Of a DNA stretch of 64,000 nt, positions 6,705 to 16,026 are shown piece after piece; positions within the stretch are counted from its first letter, which is position 1; the number at the start of each line of letters is the position of its first letter. The stretch spans positions 1,736,001 to 1,800,000 of the forward strand of contig NZ_AP027204.1 of the NCBI RefSeq assembly GCF_027944005.1. The letters are read 5' to 3'. A program made the position numbers and the translations under genes. A model generated the notes under the pieces. The model was not told the DNA's origin. It was given only the letters and a program-made list of their open reading frames with translations, and did no database searches. This DNA is from Polynucleobacter sp. SHI8. Its GTDB lineage: Bacteria > Pseudomonadota > Gammaproteobacteria > Burkholderiales > Burkholderiaceae.

Positions 6705-7916
6705 TTAAAGAGTGATGTTTTTTTCATTAATCACGCTTAATAACAGGGATGACTTCATTAAAAACTGCTTTTGTAGTTGATTATCTGCTTCTATTTTTCT
6801 TAATTCATCTAGGCGTTGTTGACGAGCCAAAGGATCTTTCTCTTCTAAGCGTTTCTTATTAGCAATGGTTTGTTCTTGAATAAATTGGACGTTTAAAGTC
6901 TTTCTACGCTTTTCATAGAGATCAAGTCGCGTATCATCAGCACCGTTTCGTATGTCTTCTAAGCTTGAGACTAACTCCATCGCATCATGAATGCCGCAAT
7001 TAAGTCCAAGTCCGCCAATAGGATTATTCAAGTGCGATGAATCTCCAGCAAGCATGACACGGCCTACTCTAAATTTTTGTGCAACTCGTTGGTGGACGTT
7101 ATAAATATTGCGATGAACAATCGACTCTAATGAACATGCCTCTTCAAGCTCAACAATTCTTTTTTGCGCTGAGGCATCACTCAATGCCTCTTCGTCAGAC
7201 TCATCGGTCCTCGCCGGAAAAACAGCGCGCCATCTACCTTTGTAATCATCGCCAGTGACTTTAAATAAATTCGCCCACTCACTCGAGCCCGCAAAATAAT
7301 TACGATAGCAACAACCCATGGATTTTTCAAAGTCATGAATCGAGGTTAAGACGATAAATCTCTCTGGCCAGGTATATCCTTCAAATTCAATATTAAGTAA
7401 TTTTCGAATGGTACTTTTCCCACCATCTGATCCAATTACATAATCCGCTGTAATTTGCCCCATCACGCCATCTTGCTCGGTCGTGAGGGTGACCTGATCA
7501 GGACCTTGCTGAAGATTAGTCACTGTAATACCAAATTGATAGCTTACATCTGGGAATGTTGCTAAACGTTTGAGACCCATTAGTACAAGTTTATGCTGCT
7601 CAGTTTGTACAACAAACGGAAACTTGGTCTCATCCTTGAGTAAATCATGGTCAAATTGTGCAACTCTAGATTTGGTATCACGATCCCAAAACTGAAAATA
7701 TCTTGCAACCAAGCCTTGCTCTATAAATTCATCAATCAAACCAACTTGATTAATGAACTCCAAAGTTGATGGATGAGTTGTTGCCGCTCGAGGATTATGA
7801 TCAACCTCTTTCGCAGACTCTAATAGCGTAACTTTAAATCCTTTTTGCGCAGCAGCTATAGCTGCAACAACGCCTACTGGACCTGCACCAACAACCACGA
7901 CATGAAATTGCTTCAT
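6705..7916 (-). CDS. FAD-dependent aromatic-type monooxygenase
   Basis: This 403-residue group A flavoprotein monooxygenase (PHBH fold) has GAGPVGVVAAIAAAQKG for FAD at residues 10-26, a DG motif in YVIGSDGGKSTIRK near residue 165, and the second FAD motif GRVMLAGDSSHLNNPIGGLG near residue 288. Such enzymes hydroxylate aromatic or heteroaromatic substrates using NAD(P)H and O2. The ATG overlaps the stop of the enamidase-like gene in a TGATG arrangement, so the two are co-translated. The substrate is unknown. NicC (6-hydroxynicotinate 3-monooxygenase) belongs to the same fold, but I cannot assign it to NicC. Confidence 0.88.
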   Translation of the reverse strand: MKQFHVVVVGAGPVGVVAAIAAAQKGFKVTLLESAKEVDHNPRAATTHPSTLEFINQVGLIDEFIEQGLVARYFQFWDRDTKSRVAQFDHDLLKDETKFPFVVQTEQHKLVLMGLKRLATFPDVSYQFGITVTNLQQGPDQVTLTTEQDGVMGQITADYVIGSDGGKSTIRKLLNIEFEGYTWPERFIVLTSIHDFEKSMGCCYRNYFAGSSEWANLFKVTGDDYKGRWRAVFPARTDESDEEALSDASAQKRIVELEEACSLESIVHRNIYNVHQRVAQKFRVGRVMLAGDSSHLNNPIGGLGLNCGIHDAMELVSSLEDIRNGADDTRLDLYEKRRKTLNVQFIQEQTIANKKRLEEKDPLARQQRLDELRKIEADNQLQKQFLMKSSLLLSVINEKNITL

Positions 7917-9112
7917 CAGTGCGCACTTCCTGTGAAATCTTGTGGTACTTTATTTTGCACAACTCTCACACTCTTCATCGGGGCTGGAGTATTTCTGCTT
8001 TTGCCGACAAATCGAGGGATACCTGCAGTAATGACCGCTGCCACAGCTGGAATATCACCATTACGAATCGCATCCGTCGCATTATCTTTTGAACCACCTA
8101 CGCAAGCATCAAGTATGACAACATCAGCTTCTTTACCCGGCTTTAAAAAACCACTATCAATACCATATACAGTGGCATTATTTCCGGTAGCGGCAGCAAT
8201 CGCTGACTCAACAGACATATTCATGAGGCTACATAAATGGGTAATGGTGTAGAGCATACCTAAAGGCATAATTCCACTACCTGTTGGTGTGTCAGTCGCA
8301 ATTAAAAAGCGATCAAATTGATCTGCTTCCATCGCTAATTTTGCAATGAGTAACGCGGTTCTTAAGTTACCTGCTGTGCAAATTTGTAAAGCAATCTTGC
8401 TTTCATTCACAATCCTAGGAAAATCCGCATCAGGCATCGCTACAGGCCCACCATTCACATGAAATGAAACATGGGGTTGCATTTTCAATAAGTGATCTAC
8501 CCAAATACCTGAAGAACCAGGTATGGAAGAACCACCAGTATGTACTGTCGTGATCATACCTGCTGCTTTGGCCCATCCCACCATCGGGGCATAATCGTAA
8601 GGTGATTTAACTGCGCCAAATCCTGCTTTGGCTAACCAAATCCCTTTCTTTGCCATCTCCTGAAAATCTGCTTCCGAAAGCCCAGGCTCAAGAATGATGG
8701 ATCCTGCAAACACTTTCATCCCACCAGGTCGGTAATCATCAAAACAACGCTTTGCGGCTAAGGCAAGAGCTTTAACACCTTCAGGATCTTTTGGTCGACC
8801 TGGCACATGCACTTCCGAGGCACTGATACAGGTAGTAGTTCCACCGTGTACATAGCTTTCTAAAAATCCAACGGTTTTTTGTCTTGGTGTGTAATCTCCA
8901 AAGGTGTTGTGTACTTGTGAGTCAATGAGTCCCGGTATCGCTGTTGCGCCATCTGCATCAATCACCACGTCTGCATTTTGGATGTCTTTATCTGATACTT
9001 GACCTACAGAAATAATCTTGCCATCGGCCATAAAAATGGCGTCACCTTCAACTATGGGATCGCGCCAATCACCTGAGATGATTTTTTTTAAATTAATGAT
9101 TGCTGTTTTCAT
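7916..9112 (-). CDS. Enamidase-like amidohydrolase
   Basis: This 398-residue amidohydrolase-superfamily protein closely follows enamidase (6-oxo-1,4,5,6-tetrahydronicotinate amidohydrolase) as I recall it: GDYTPRQKT near residue 72, VHVPGRPKDPEGVKALAL, VHTGGSSIPGSSG, HVNGGP, ATDTPTGSGIMPLGML and TGNNATVYG. Enamidase opens a cyclic enamide during nicotinate breakdown. The first metal-binding motif, normally HxH, reads Gln66-Val-His68, so one expected ligand is replaced. The gene is coupled to the monooxygenase and lies 17 bp after an AA_synth gene. A related cyclic amide substrate is an equally reasonable assignment. Confidence 0.8.
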   Translation of the reverse strand: MKTAIINLKKIISGDWRDPIVEGDAIFMADGKIISVGQVSDKDIQNADVVIDADGATAIPGLIDSQVHNTFGDYTPRQKTVGFLESYVHGGTTTCISASEVHVPGRPKDPEGVKALALAAKRCFDDYRPGGMKVFAGSIILEPGLSEADFQEMAKKGIWLAKAGFGAVKSPYDYAPMVGWAKAAGMITTVHTGGSSIPGSSGIWVDHLLKMQPHVSFHVNGGPVAMPDADFPRIVNESKIALQICTAGNLRTALLIAKLAMEADQFDRFLIATDTPTGSGIMPLGMLYTITHLCSLMNMSVESAIAAATGNNATVYGIDSGFLKPGKEADVVILDACVGGSKDNATDAIRNGDIPAVAAVITAGIPRFVGKSRNTPAPMKSVRVVQNKVPQDFTGSAH

Positions 9113-9129
9113 GAGAGTCTTTCTCTTAT

Positions 9130-9702
9130 CTAAACTAAACCGTCTTGTCCTTGAATTTTATCAACCGCTAACCCACCTACTCGAGCGTTGATTCGGCCGC
9201 GACTTGCGACACAAAATATAATCGCAACTTCATCAGGCATCGGACCATCATGTAAGGTGATCGACATACCGTCGTAATGAGACCTGACATACAGAGCATC
9301 TTTATGCGCGAGTGGTACATCAATCATGGTGCATGGACCACCAACTTTAGTAAATGAGGAGATCCAAGCCTTGCCGCCACCAATCGCATCGCGAATCGGA
9401 TTTGCAAAGGTGGTAGTAAGTAATGCATTGACTATTTCTTGTTCGCCTTCTACACCTACGATGCCTGCTTTACCGTAACTCTGAATCGGGTGGTCGCCCA
9501 TCGCTTTACAAATTCTCGCACCGATTTCTTGCCCCAAAGCAGTGCTCGCATGTATCAATTCAGAGAGGTCTTCTTGGTATTTACCAGCATAAGGATTTTT
9601 CAGAATCGCAATCACTGCACATTTAATTAAAGGCTCTGAGGGATTTTTCGCATCAATATTTTCTTCAATATGGGTCAACCATTTACGAATTGTTAATTCC
9701 AT
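9130..9702 (-). CDS. AA_synth family protein (DUF1185-like)
   Basis: This 190-residue soluble protein opens with MELTIRKWLTHIEENIDA and has GARICKAMG, GKAGIVGVEGEQE and VDVPLAHKDALYVRSHYDG-like segments (read here as MIDVPLAHKDALYVRSH). These recall the amino acid synthesis (AA_synth, PF06684) family, whose biochemical role is not established. I place the start at ATG 9702; the frame extends to a TTG at 9729 but that adds a basic tail with no family support. Homologues often sit beside amidohydrolases and Bug receptors, as here. Confidence 0.75.
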   Translation of the reverse strand: MELTIRKWLTHIEENIDAKNPSEPLIKCAVIAILKNPYAGKYQEDLSELIHASTALGQEIGARICKAMGDHPIQSYGKAGIVGVEGEQEIVNALLTTTFANPIRDAIGGGKAWISSFTKVGGPCTMIDVPLAHKDALYVRSHYDGMSITLHDGPMPDEVAIIFCVASRGRINARVGGLAVDKIQGQDGLV

Positions 9703-9794
9703 TTTGGGTCTCTTTCTTGTTTTTTTCAAATTTTTACGTATAAAATTGATAAATCATTGTAAGTCAAAAATATAAATTTATTTGGAAGGTAGTT

Positions 9795-10466
9795 ATGAGT
9801 TTTGGTCACACAATACTTTTTTCAGAAATGTCCCCACCTTTATCATTAGAGAATCAGTTCAATACCTGGTATGAGAATGAACATATTCCATTACGGATGG
9901 CAGTTCCTGGATTTATATCTGCGCAACGCTATTTAGCTGAGGATGATCAGCGTAATTATTTAGCTGTCTATGAGATGACTGCTCGTGAAAACTTACAATC
10001 ACCAGAATACTTGGTTGTTAAGAATCAACCCAGTGACTTAACTAAAATGATGCTCAGCTCTGTCAGTGGTTTTACCCGCTATATTGGCAATACGCTTGGT
10101 GAACAGTGGCAAGAAGGTGTAGGCAATCCTCTATCTCAGGCAGAGTATCTGTATGCTGTATTTTTTACAGTTCCACAAGAAGATCTCGCTGAATTTGATG
10201 CTTGGTATTCAAAGGATCATGTACCTATTCTTTTAGAGTGCTCTGATTGGCTTGGTACGCGTCGCTTCGAAATCGTTGATGGTGATCCTCAGCCTTTCAA
10301 TCGCCTTGCTATTCATTATTTAAAAACACCTCTAGCTCTTGAATCCCCTGCTCGTGCTAAAGCGAGAACAACACCTTGGCGTGATCAGCTCACAGTAAAG
10401 CCATGGTTCAAAGGCCACTACTTAGTATTTAAAAATCATCGTCCACGTCAATTTTCAAAGCCTTAA
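9795..10466 (+). CDS. Tandem dimeric alpha/beta-barrel (EthD-like) protein
   Basis: This 223-residue protein consists of two similar halves. Each has a FxxWYxxEHxP-type segment: FNTWYENEHIPLRM near residue 24 and FDAWYSKDHVPILL near residue 133. Each also ends with a conserved FTRYIG-like or FEIVDG-like strand. The pattern fits duplicated ferredoxin-like dimeric barrels, a fold used by small monooxygenases, isomerases and EthD proteins. It is divergent from the enamidase cluster with a 92-bp shared promoter region and precedes a Bug gene by 9 bp. The function is unknown; a role on an intermediate of the same pathway is inferred. Confidence 0.65.
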   Translation: MSFGHTILFSEMSPPLSLENQFNTWYENEHIPLRMAVPGFISAQRYLAEDDQRNYLAVYEMTARENLQSPEYLVVKNQPSDLTKMMLSSVSGFTRYIGNTLGEQWQEGVGNPLSQAEYLYAVFFTVPQEDLAEFDAWYSKDHVPILLECSDWLGTRRFEIVDGDPQPFNRLAIHYLKTPLALESPARAKARTTPWRDQLTVKPWFKGHYLVFKNHRPRQFSKP

Positions 10467-10475
10467 GGAACCTCT

Positions 10476-11429
10476 ATGCGCGCCCTCTTTTTTCTTTTTT
10501 TGTTGTGTTTTCAGGGTCTTAGTTTTGGACAGTCCTGGCCTAATCATCCAGTTAAAATTATCGTGCCATTTTCTGCAGGTGGTAACACTGACTCCATCGC
10601 CAGAATTACCGCAGATGAACTGACAAAAGCTTTTGGACAACCATTTGTTGTGGAAAATAAACCAGGGGCCAATGGCGCGATTGCAGCCAACTTTGTCGCT
10701 AAAGCTCCTGCAGATGGTTACACCTTGTTGTTGGCAGTTTTGCCTCAAATGGCTGTTCTTCCAGCCATGACTAAAACAGCTTATGATCCGGTAAAGGACT
10801 TTAGCCTAATCTCTATTATCGCGAGTAACGAGTTTGCACTGACCGTAGCAAATAATTTTCCTGCCAAAAATCTGAAAGAATTTGTTACGTATGTGGGCTA
10901 TAAACCAAATGATGTTCCCTATGCTTCTGCTGGTAGCGGAACCTTAAGTCACTTAACAACTGAGCTGTTTAACTACCGTGCAAAATTAAAAATGGTTCAT
11001 GTTCCATACAAAGGAGGGGCTCCTGCAATTGCTGATGTGATGGGTGAACAGGTGCCCATGTATTTTGCAAATTTAGCAGAAGCCAGCCAACCTTTCAAGT
11101 CTGGAAAAGTCAAGGTATTGGCCACCTCAGGCTTAAAAAGAAGTGCTCTCTTCCCGCAAGTACCAACGATCGCAGAATCTGGATATCCAGGGTTTCATAC
11201 ATCGACTTGGAATGGCTTAGCTGCTCCTGCAGGCACACCCCCTGATATCATTGAGAAAATGGTCAAAGCCCTCAAGGTCATTGGACAAACTAGTGACTTC
11301 AACTCTCGTATGCAAAATATTGGCGTTGAAGTCATCTGCAACACCCCCGAAGAATTTAATCAAGTGCTCAAGCAAGATCTCATCAAATGGTCTGATGCTG
11401 TCAAAATGACGGGGGCCACGGTCAATTAA
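10476..11429 (+). CDS. Bug/TctC-family periplasmic solute-binding protein
   Basis: This 317-residue protein has a cleavable signal peptide (MRALFFLFLLCFQGLSFGQ) followed by the Bug opening WPNHPVKIIVPFSAGGNTDS. Further family features are ENKPGANGAIAANFVAKA, HVPYKGGAPAIAD and the PTIAESGYPGF segment. The family binds carboxylates and other small anions for tripartite tricarboxylate transporters, but no tctA or tctB is present. It probably supplies, or reports, the substrate of the adjacent enamidase/monooxygenase cluster. Confidence 0.92.
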   Translation: MRALFFLFLLCFQGLSFGQSWPNHPVKIIVPFSAGGNTDSIARITADELTKAFGQPFVVENKPGANGAIAANFVAKAPADGYTLLLAVLPQMAVLPAMTKTAYDPVKDFSLISIIASNEFALTVANNFPAKNLKEFVTYVGYKPNDVPYASAGSGTLSHLTTELFNYRAKLKMVHVPYKGGAPAIADVMGEQVPMYFANLAEASQPFKSGKVKVLATSGLKRSALFPQVPTIAESGYPGFHTSTWNGLAAPAGTPPDIIEKMVKALKVIGQTSDFNSRMQNIGVEVICNTPEEFNQVLKQDLIKWSDAVKMTGATVN

Positions 11430-11520
11430 GCGATATGTTTGAGGTTTTTGTGGGGAAGTTTGTATTGCGATGTAAGCGAAAATGACAATTTTTCGACATT
11501 TTCATGAAGTGAAGTAATTG

Positions 11521-13023
11521 ATGGTTAAAATGAAACGATTAAGATCTGATTTGCTTCCTTCTAACTATATGGATTCACCCCTCTTTCTAGATACCAACTT
11601 TTCCCAAATCACCGATACTCAATGGGAAAACTTATTTCAATTAGCTAAAGACAAATCTATCGTTCAAAGAAGAGACGATCTTTTCACGGGTAAAAAAATT
11701 AACCTGAGTGAAAATCGCCCCGCACTCCACACTGCCCTTCGTAATCTTTCTAAAAAACCAGTGCTTGTAGATGATGCTGATGTCATGCCAATGATTGAAG
11801 AAGTTTGGCGTCAGATCGATCGCAGTTGCAATAAGTTTGTTGGTGTTACAGATATTATTCATATTGGTATTGGTGGCTCTGATTTTGGGCCGCGCTTAGT
11901 TTGCGATGCACTCAAAAACCCACGCTCATCAGAAAAAAATCATATTAGGGTTCATTTTTTATCGAATGTGGATAGCTCCGATTTGGCTTCTATTCTAGAA
12001 AAAACAAAAGCTAAAAGTACGCGCATTATTATTGTCTCTAAAGCCTTTACAACGGCTGAAACTCTTCTCAATGCTAAAGCAGTTATGGCATGGCTCAGCG
12101 CTCAAGGGATTAAACCTGCTCAAGCCTCAAAGATGATTTATGCCATTACAGCAAATCCTCAATTAGCAAAACAATTCGGGGTTTTAGACGATCATATTTT
12201 TCCATTTTGGGATTGGGTCGGCGGCCGCTTTTCTGTATGGTCAGCAGTGGGTTTACCCATTGCACTGAAATTTGGCTTTGATACTTTTCAGGATTTTTTA
12301 GCTGGCGCTCAAGCCATGGACCAACACTTCCTTCAAAGCCCTGAAGCCACCAATCAACCGTTACGTTTAGCACTTGCGTTATACCATCAGCAAAAAACTC
12401 TCAACGTGAAGTCTCAAGCCATTATTCCCTACGCCCAATCTCTCAATTTATTTCCTCATTGGCTACAACAATTAGAAATGGAAAGTAATGGCAAGACCGC
12501 TGGTGTCGATGGTCAGGCAGTACCTTTTAGTGCGCCGGTCATTTTCGGCATTCCTGGCACGAATGCACAACATTCTTTTTTCCAAATGCTGCATCAAGGT
12601 CCCGAAGTTATTCCAGTTGACTTGATTGCTGTTCATGAATCCATGAGCGATATTTTTCAAAACCAAGCTCACCATCAACAACTTTGGGCGAATTGTCTTG
12701 CACAATCTCAAGCGTTTGCAATGGGACAAGGCGATCCATCAAACTTAAACCACTACTACCCCGGCAAACGCCCTAATAATTTGATTGTTTTACCTCGCCT
12801 CGACGCCTTCCACTTAGGTGCCTTAATGGCTCTATATGAGCATCGTACTTTCTGTTTAGGTGTTCTCTATGGTCTCAATTCTTTTGACCAGCCTGGCGTA
12901 GAACTTGGAAAAAAATTAGCTATACCCATTGAAGAAGCACTTCGTTCAGATTCAGATGTATCGAACCTTCATCCTGTTACCGCGCAGCGCATTCAATGGT
13001 TTAAAAAACCCAACTTTAAGTAA
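11521..13023 (+). CDS. pgi: Glucose-6-phosphate isomerase
   Basis: This cytosolic enzyme of about 500 residues interconverts glucose-6-phosphate and fructose-6-phosphate. PGI signature 1 is clear in WDWVGGRFSVWSAVG, with HIGIGGSDFGPRL near the phosphate-binding loop, NGKTAGVDGQ and GTNAQHSFFQMLHQG with the catalytic Glu/His region. I use ATG 11521; the frame also allows TTG 11518 or ATG 11530. It is followed after 6 bp by a phosphomannomutase gene, so hexose-phosphate flow to sugar nucleotides is a likely joint role. Confidence 0.97.
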   Translation: MVKMKRLRSDLLPSNYMDSPLFLDTNFSQITDTQWENLFQLAKDKSIVQRRDDLFTGKKINLSENRPALHTALRNLSKKPVLVDDADVMPMIEEVWRQIDRSCNKFVGVTDIIHIGIGGSDFGPRLVCDALKNPRSSEKNHIRVHFLSNVDSSDLASILEKTKAKSTRIIIVSKAFTTAETLLNAKAVMAWLSAQGIKPAQASKMIYAITANPQLAKQFGVLDDHIFPFWDWVGGRFSVWSAVGLPIALKFGFDTFQDFLAGAQAMDQHFLQSPEATNQPLRLALALYHQQKTLNVKSQAIIPYAQSLNLFPHWLQQLEMESNGKTAGVDGQAVPFSAPVIFGIPGTNAQHSFFQMLHQGPEVIPVDLIAVHESMSDIFQNQAHHQQLWANCLAQSQAFAMGQGDPSNLNHYYPGKRPNNLIVLPRLDAFHLGALMALYEHRTFCLGVLYGLNSFDQPGVELGKKLAIPIEEALRSDSDVSNLHPVTAQRIQWFKKPNFK

Positions 13024-13029
13024 CCACTT

Positions 13030-14424
13030 ATGACAATTGCTCTTTCTACTTCTATTTTTAAAGCGTACGATATTCGCGGAATTATTGACCAAACTTTAGA
13101 TCCTTCAGTCGCGACTCTCATTGGCAAGTCCTTTGGTACCTGTATGAAAGAAATCGGTGAGCACACAATTGTTGTTGGTCGTGATGGTCGCCTATCAGGG
13201 CCTTCTCTTATGCAAGGCTTAACCGAAGGTCTTCTTAGCGTCGGTATCAATGTAATTGATCTTGGTGTTGTTGCGACTCCGATGGTGTATTTTGCAACTA
13301 ATGTACCGATTCATGATCAACAGGCGCATTCTGGCATCATGATTACTGGTAGTCATAACCCTCCCAATTACAACGGTTTTAAAATGGTCCTAGGCGGTAA
13401 AGCTATTTATGGTGATCAAATCAAAGCTTTATATGAACGTATCGTAGCAAAAAACTTTGCCCCTCTTGCAACTGCCTCTCGCTCTGAATACGATATATTT
13501 CCGACTTATTTAGATCGCATCACGAGCGATATTCATCTTGCTCGCCCAATGAAAATTACTGTTGATTGTGGTAACGGAGTCGGTGGAGCATTTGCCGGTA
13601 AATTATTTAGAGCTCTAGGCTGTGAGGTCGAAGAAATGTTTTGTGAAGTTGATGGTAATTTCCCGAATCATCATCCAGATCCCGCTCACCTTGAAAATCT
13701 CCAAGATCTAATGAAAAATCTTGCAAGTACAAACAATGAACTTGGGCTTGCTTTTGATGGGGATGCCGATCGGCTTGGAGTTGTGACTAAAGATGGGTCT
13801 GTCATTTTCCCTGATCGTCAGATGATGCTCTATGCCAAAGATGTTTTATCGCGTAATCCTGGCTCGCAAATTATTTTCGATGTGAAATGCACGCGCAATC
13901 TTGGTTCCTGGATTAAGGATCATGGTGGTGAACCATTGATGTGGAAAACCGGACATTCTTTAGTCAAAGCTAAACTCAAAGAGACTGGCGCTCCTCTTGC
14001 TGGGGAGATGAGCGGGCATATCTTCTTTAAAGACCGTTGGTATGGCTTTGATGATGGTCTGTATACCGCTGCTCGACTTCTCGAAATCTTATCCAAAGAG
14101 CTTGACCCAAATCAAACCTTACTTAATTTACCCAATGCCATTTGTACTCCGGAACTCCAAATGGCTTGCGCAGAAGGTGAACCATTTACGATTCTTGAGA
14201 AAATGAAAGCCAATGCGAACTTTATCGGTGCTGAGTCTGTCAATACCATCGATGGTATCAGGGTGGAATACGCAGATGGTTTTGGCCTTGCAAGACCCTC
14301 AAATACCACCCCGGTAGTTGTGATGCGCTTTGAGGCAGATACTCAAGAAGCCATCGAACGGATTCAGATGGCATTCAAAAGCGCTATTTTAGAAGTGAAG
14401 CCTGAGGCTAAACTACCTTTTTAA
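13030..14424 (+). CDS. manB: Phosphomannomutase/phosphoglucomutase
   Basis: This 464-residue alpha-D-phosphohexomutase has the active-site serine loop TGSHNPPNYNGFK near residue 108, the magnesium loop DGDADRLGV near 244, the sugar-binding GEMSGHIFF near 325 and the phosphate-binding RPSNTTPVVV near the C-terminus. The bifunctional AlgC type makes mannose-1-phosphate or glucose-1-phosphate for surface polysaccharide. It sits 6 bp after pgi in an apparent two-gene operon. Its 3' end overlaps the convergent panD by 17 bp. Choice of the manB over algC name is not secure. Confidence 0.93.
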   Translation: MTIALSTSIFKAYDIRGIIDQTLDPSVATLIGKSFGTCMKEIGEHTIVVGRDGRLSGPSLMQGLTEGLLSVGINVIDLGVVATPMVYFATNVPIHDQQAHSGIMITGSHNPPNYNGFKMVLGGKAIYGDQIKALYERIVAKNFAPLATASRSEYDIFPTYLDRITSDIHLARPMKITVDCGNGVGGAFAGKLFRALGCEVEEMFCEVDGNFPNHHPDPAHLENLQDLMKNLASTNNELGLAFDGDADRLGVVTKDGSVIFPDRQMMLYAKDVLSRNPGSQIIFDVKCTRNLGSWIKDHGGEPLMWKTGHSLVKAKLKETGAPLAGEMSGHIFFKDRWYGFDDGLYTAARLLEILSKELDPNQTLLNLPNAICTPELQMACAEGEPFTILEKMKANANFIGAESVNTIDGIRVEYADGFGLARPSNTTPVVVMRFEADTQEAIERIQMAFKSAILEVKPEAKLPF

Positions 14425-14773
14425 TTGATTTAATTTGATTACATTCATTCACCAATACAATCTTCGGTTGGTGATGATGGAGTTCATTTTCTTCAATCAA
14501 GCCATAGGTGCAGATGATTAATGGATCACCTACGTGGGCTTTTCTGGCTGCAGCACCATTCAACGATATCGCGCCTGAACCTCTTTTTGCTTTAATAATG
14601 TAAGTCGAAAAACGTTCCCCATTATTAATGTTATAGAGCTCAATCTGCTCAAATTCCCGCATATCAGCTGCGTCTAATAAGTCCTCATCAATTCCACAAG
14701 AACCTTCATAATTTAAATCAGCTTCAGTCACCGTCACTCGGTGTAACTTCGCTAAAAGCATCATTCGTTGCAT
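14408..14773 (-). CDS. panD: Aspartate 1-decarboxylase proenzyme
   Basis: This 121-residue pyruvoyl enzyme makes beta-alanine for pantothenate. MLLAKLHRVTVTEADLNYEGSC is split here as LLAKLHRVTVTEADL and NYEGSCGID; the Gly-Ser bond in YEGS is the self-cleavage site. Tyr in FSTYII and NGAAAR are also conserved. I place the start at 14773, preceded at 7 bp by GGAGG. The frame continues upstream to 14824, but that would add 17 residues absent from the family. It lies next to NAD biosynthesis genes, which also consume aspartate, and converges on manB. Confidence 0.93.
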   Translation of the reverse strand: MQRMMLLAKLHRVTVTEADLNYEGSCGIDEDLLDAADMREFEQIELYNINNGERFSTYIIKAKRGSGAISLNGAAARKAHVGDPLIICTYGLIEENELHHHQPKIVLVNECNQIKSIKKVV

Positions 14774-14889
14774 GTCACATCCTCCGCACGTCATTCTAAC
14801 AGGGTAGAAGCTCTGATTTGTCATATTTTTTCACGATGATGATAAATTCTCCGATAATGTATCTTTGTATGTCGTTAAATAGCAAAATC

Positions 14890-16008
14890 ATGAACACTCC
14901 AATGAAAAGTTACGAATTCTCACTTCCTATGGTTGATGGTCCAACCTGCATTGCCAGCGCTTGGGCTAAAACTCCGGTTATTCTCTCAGCTTCTGAAAAA
15001 GAAGAAACCAAGGCTAAAATTCGCGCTTTATTAAAAGCACGGAATGCTGTCATCGTTGCCCATTATTACGTGGATGGTGATATTCAAGACTTAGCCATGG
15101 AAACTGGAGGCTTTGTTGCTGACTCTCTAGAAATGGCCCGCTTTGGTCGTGACCACTCTGCCCAAGAACTCATTGTTGCTGGCGTGCGCTTTATGGGGGA
15201 GACGTCAAAGATTCTCTCTCCACAAAAGCGTGTGTTTATGCCTGACTTAGATGCAACATGCTCTCTTGATTTGGGTTGTCCAACAGAGGCATTTAATCAA
15301 TTTTGTGATGCTCATCCTGATCGCACCGTAGTGGTTTATGCCAATACTAGTGCTGCTGTTAAAGCTCGTGCCGATTGGATGGTAACGAGCTCTTGTGCTC
15401 TTGCCATCGTGCACCAATTAAATGAACAAGGTAAAAAGATTTTATGGGCTCCAGATCGTCATCTAGGACATTACATTCAAGATCAAACGGGTGCTGACAT
15501 GGTGCTTTGGGACGGGGCTTGTATCGTCCATGATGAATTTAAAGCAGTTGAGCTTGAAGCACTCCGCAAGTCCCACCCAAAAGCTCAAATTTTGGTTCAT
15601 CCAGAGTCGCCTGCGGCTGTCGTTGCAATGGCTGATGTCGTTGGCTCAACCTCTGCCATGATTAAAGCGGTGGTTGAAGGAACTGCACAGGAATATATCG
15701 TTGCCACAGATCAAGGTATTTTGCACCGCATGCGTCAACTCGCACCGAATAAAGTCTTAATTGAAGCCCCAACGGCTGGTCAAAGTGCTACTTGCAAGAG
15801 CTGCGCGAATTGCCCTTGGATGGCAATGAATAGCCTGGGTAATATTCTTTCATGCCTTGAAAATCAAACTGGAGAAATTCAAGTAGAAGAAGGTATCCGC
15901 ACCAAAGCGCAAAGTTGTATTGAGCGTATGCTTGATTTTACGAAAAATAATCCCGAACTTCTTGCTAAAGCACAACATGGCTTTGTGAAGAATATTGGTG
16001 CCGCATAA
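14890..16008 (+). CDS. nadA: Quinolinate synthase A
   Basis: This enzyme condenses iminoaspartate with dihydroxyacetone phosphate to give quinolinate, using a [4Fe-4S] cluster. The three cluster cysteines lie in DATCSLDLGCP, VTSSCALAI and CKSCANCPWM; NAVIVAHYYVDGDIQDLA and GVRFMGETSKIL are family hallmarks. The open frame reaches back to 14818, but residues before MNTPMKSYEF look non-conserved and no ribosome-binding site is obvious, so ATG 14890 is a tentative start (about 372 residues). nadC follows 18 bp later, and nadB is convergent to it, giving the whole de novo quinolinate-to-NaMN route. Confidence 0.95.
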   Translation: MNTPMKSYEFSLPMVDGPTCIASAWAKTPVILSASEKEETKAKIRALLKARNAVIVAHYYVDGDIQDLAMETGGFVADSLEMARFGRDHSAQELIVAGVRFMGETSKILSPQKRVFMPDLDATCSLDLGCPTEAFNQFCDAHPDRTVVVYANTSAAVKARADWMVTSSCALAIVHQLNEQGKKILWAPDRHLGHYIQDQTGADMVLWDGACIVHDEFKAVELEALRKSHPKAQILVHPESPAAVVAMADVVGSTSAMIKAVVEGTAQEYIVATDQGILHRMRQLAPNKVLIEAPTAGQSATCKSCANCPWMAMNSLGNILSCLENQTGEIQVEEGIRTKAQSCIERMLDFTKNNPELLAKAQHGFVKNIGAA

Positions 16009-16026
16009 TTTATAAAAAGGAAATAT

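Noticed and set aside
7845..8252. 135-codon frame opposite the enamidase and monooxygenase genes
   Set aside because: It is antisense to two well-supported coding regions and has no family features.
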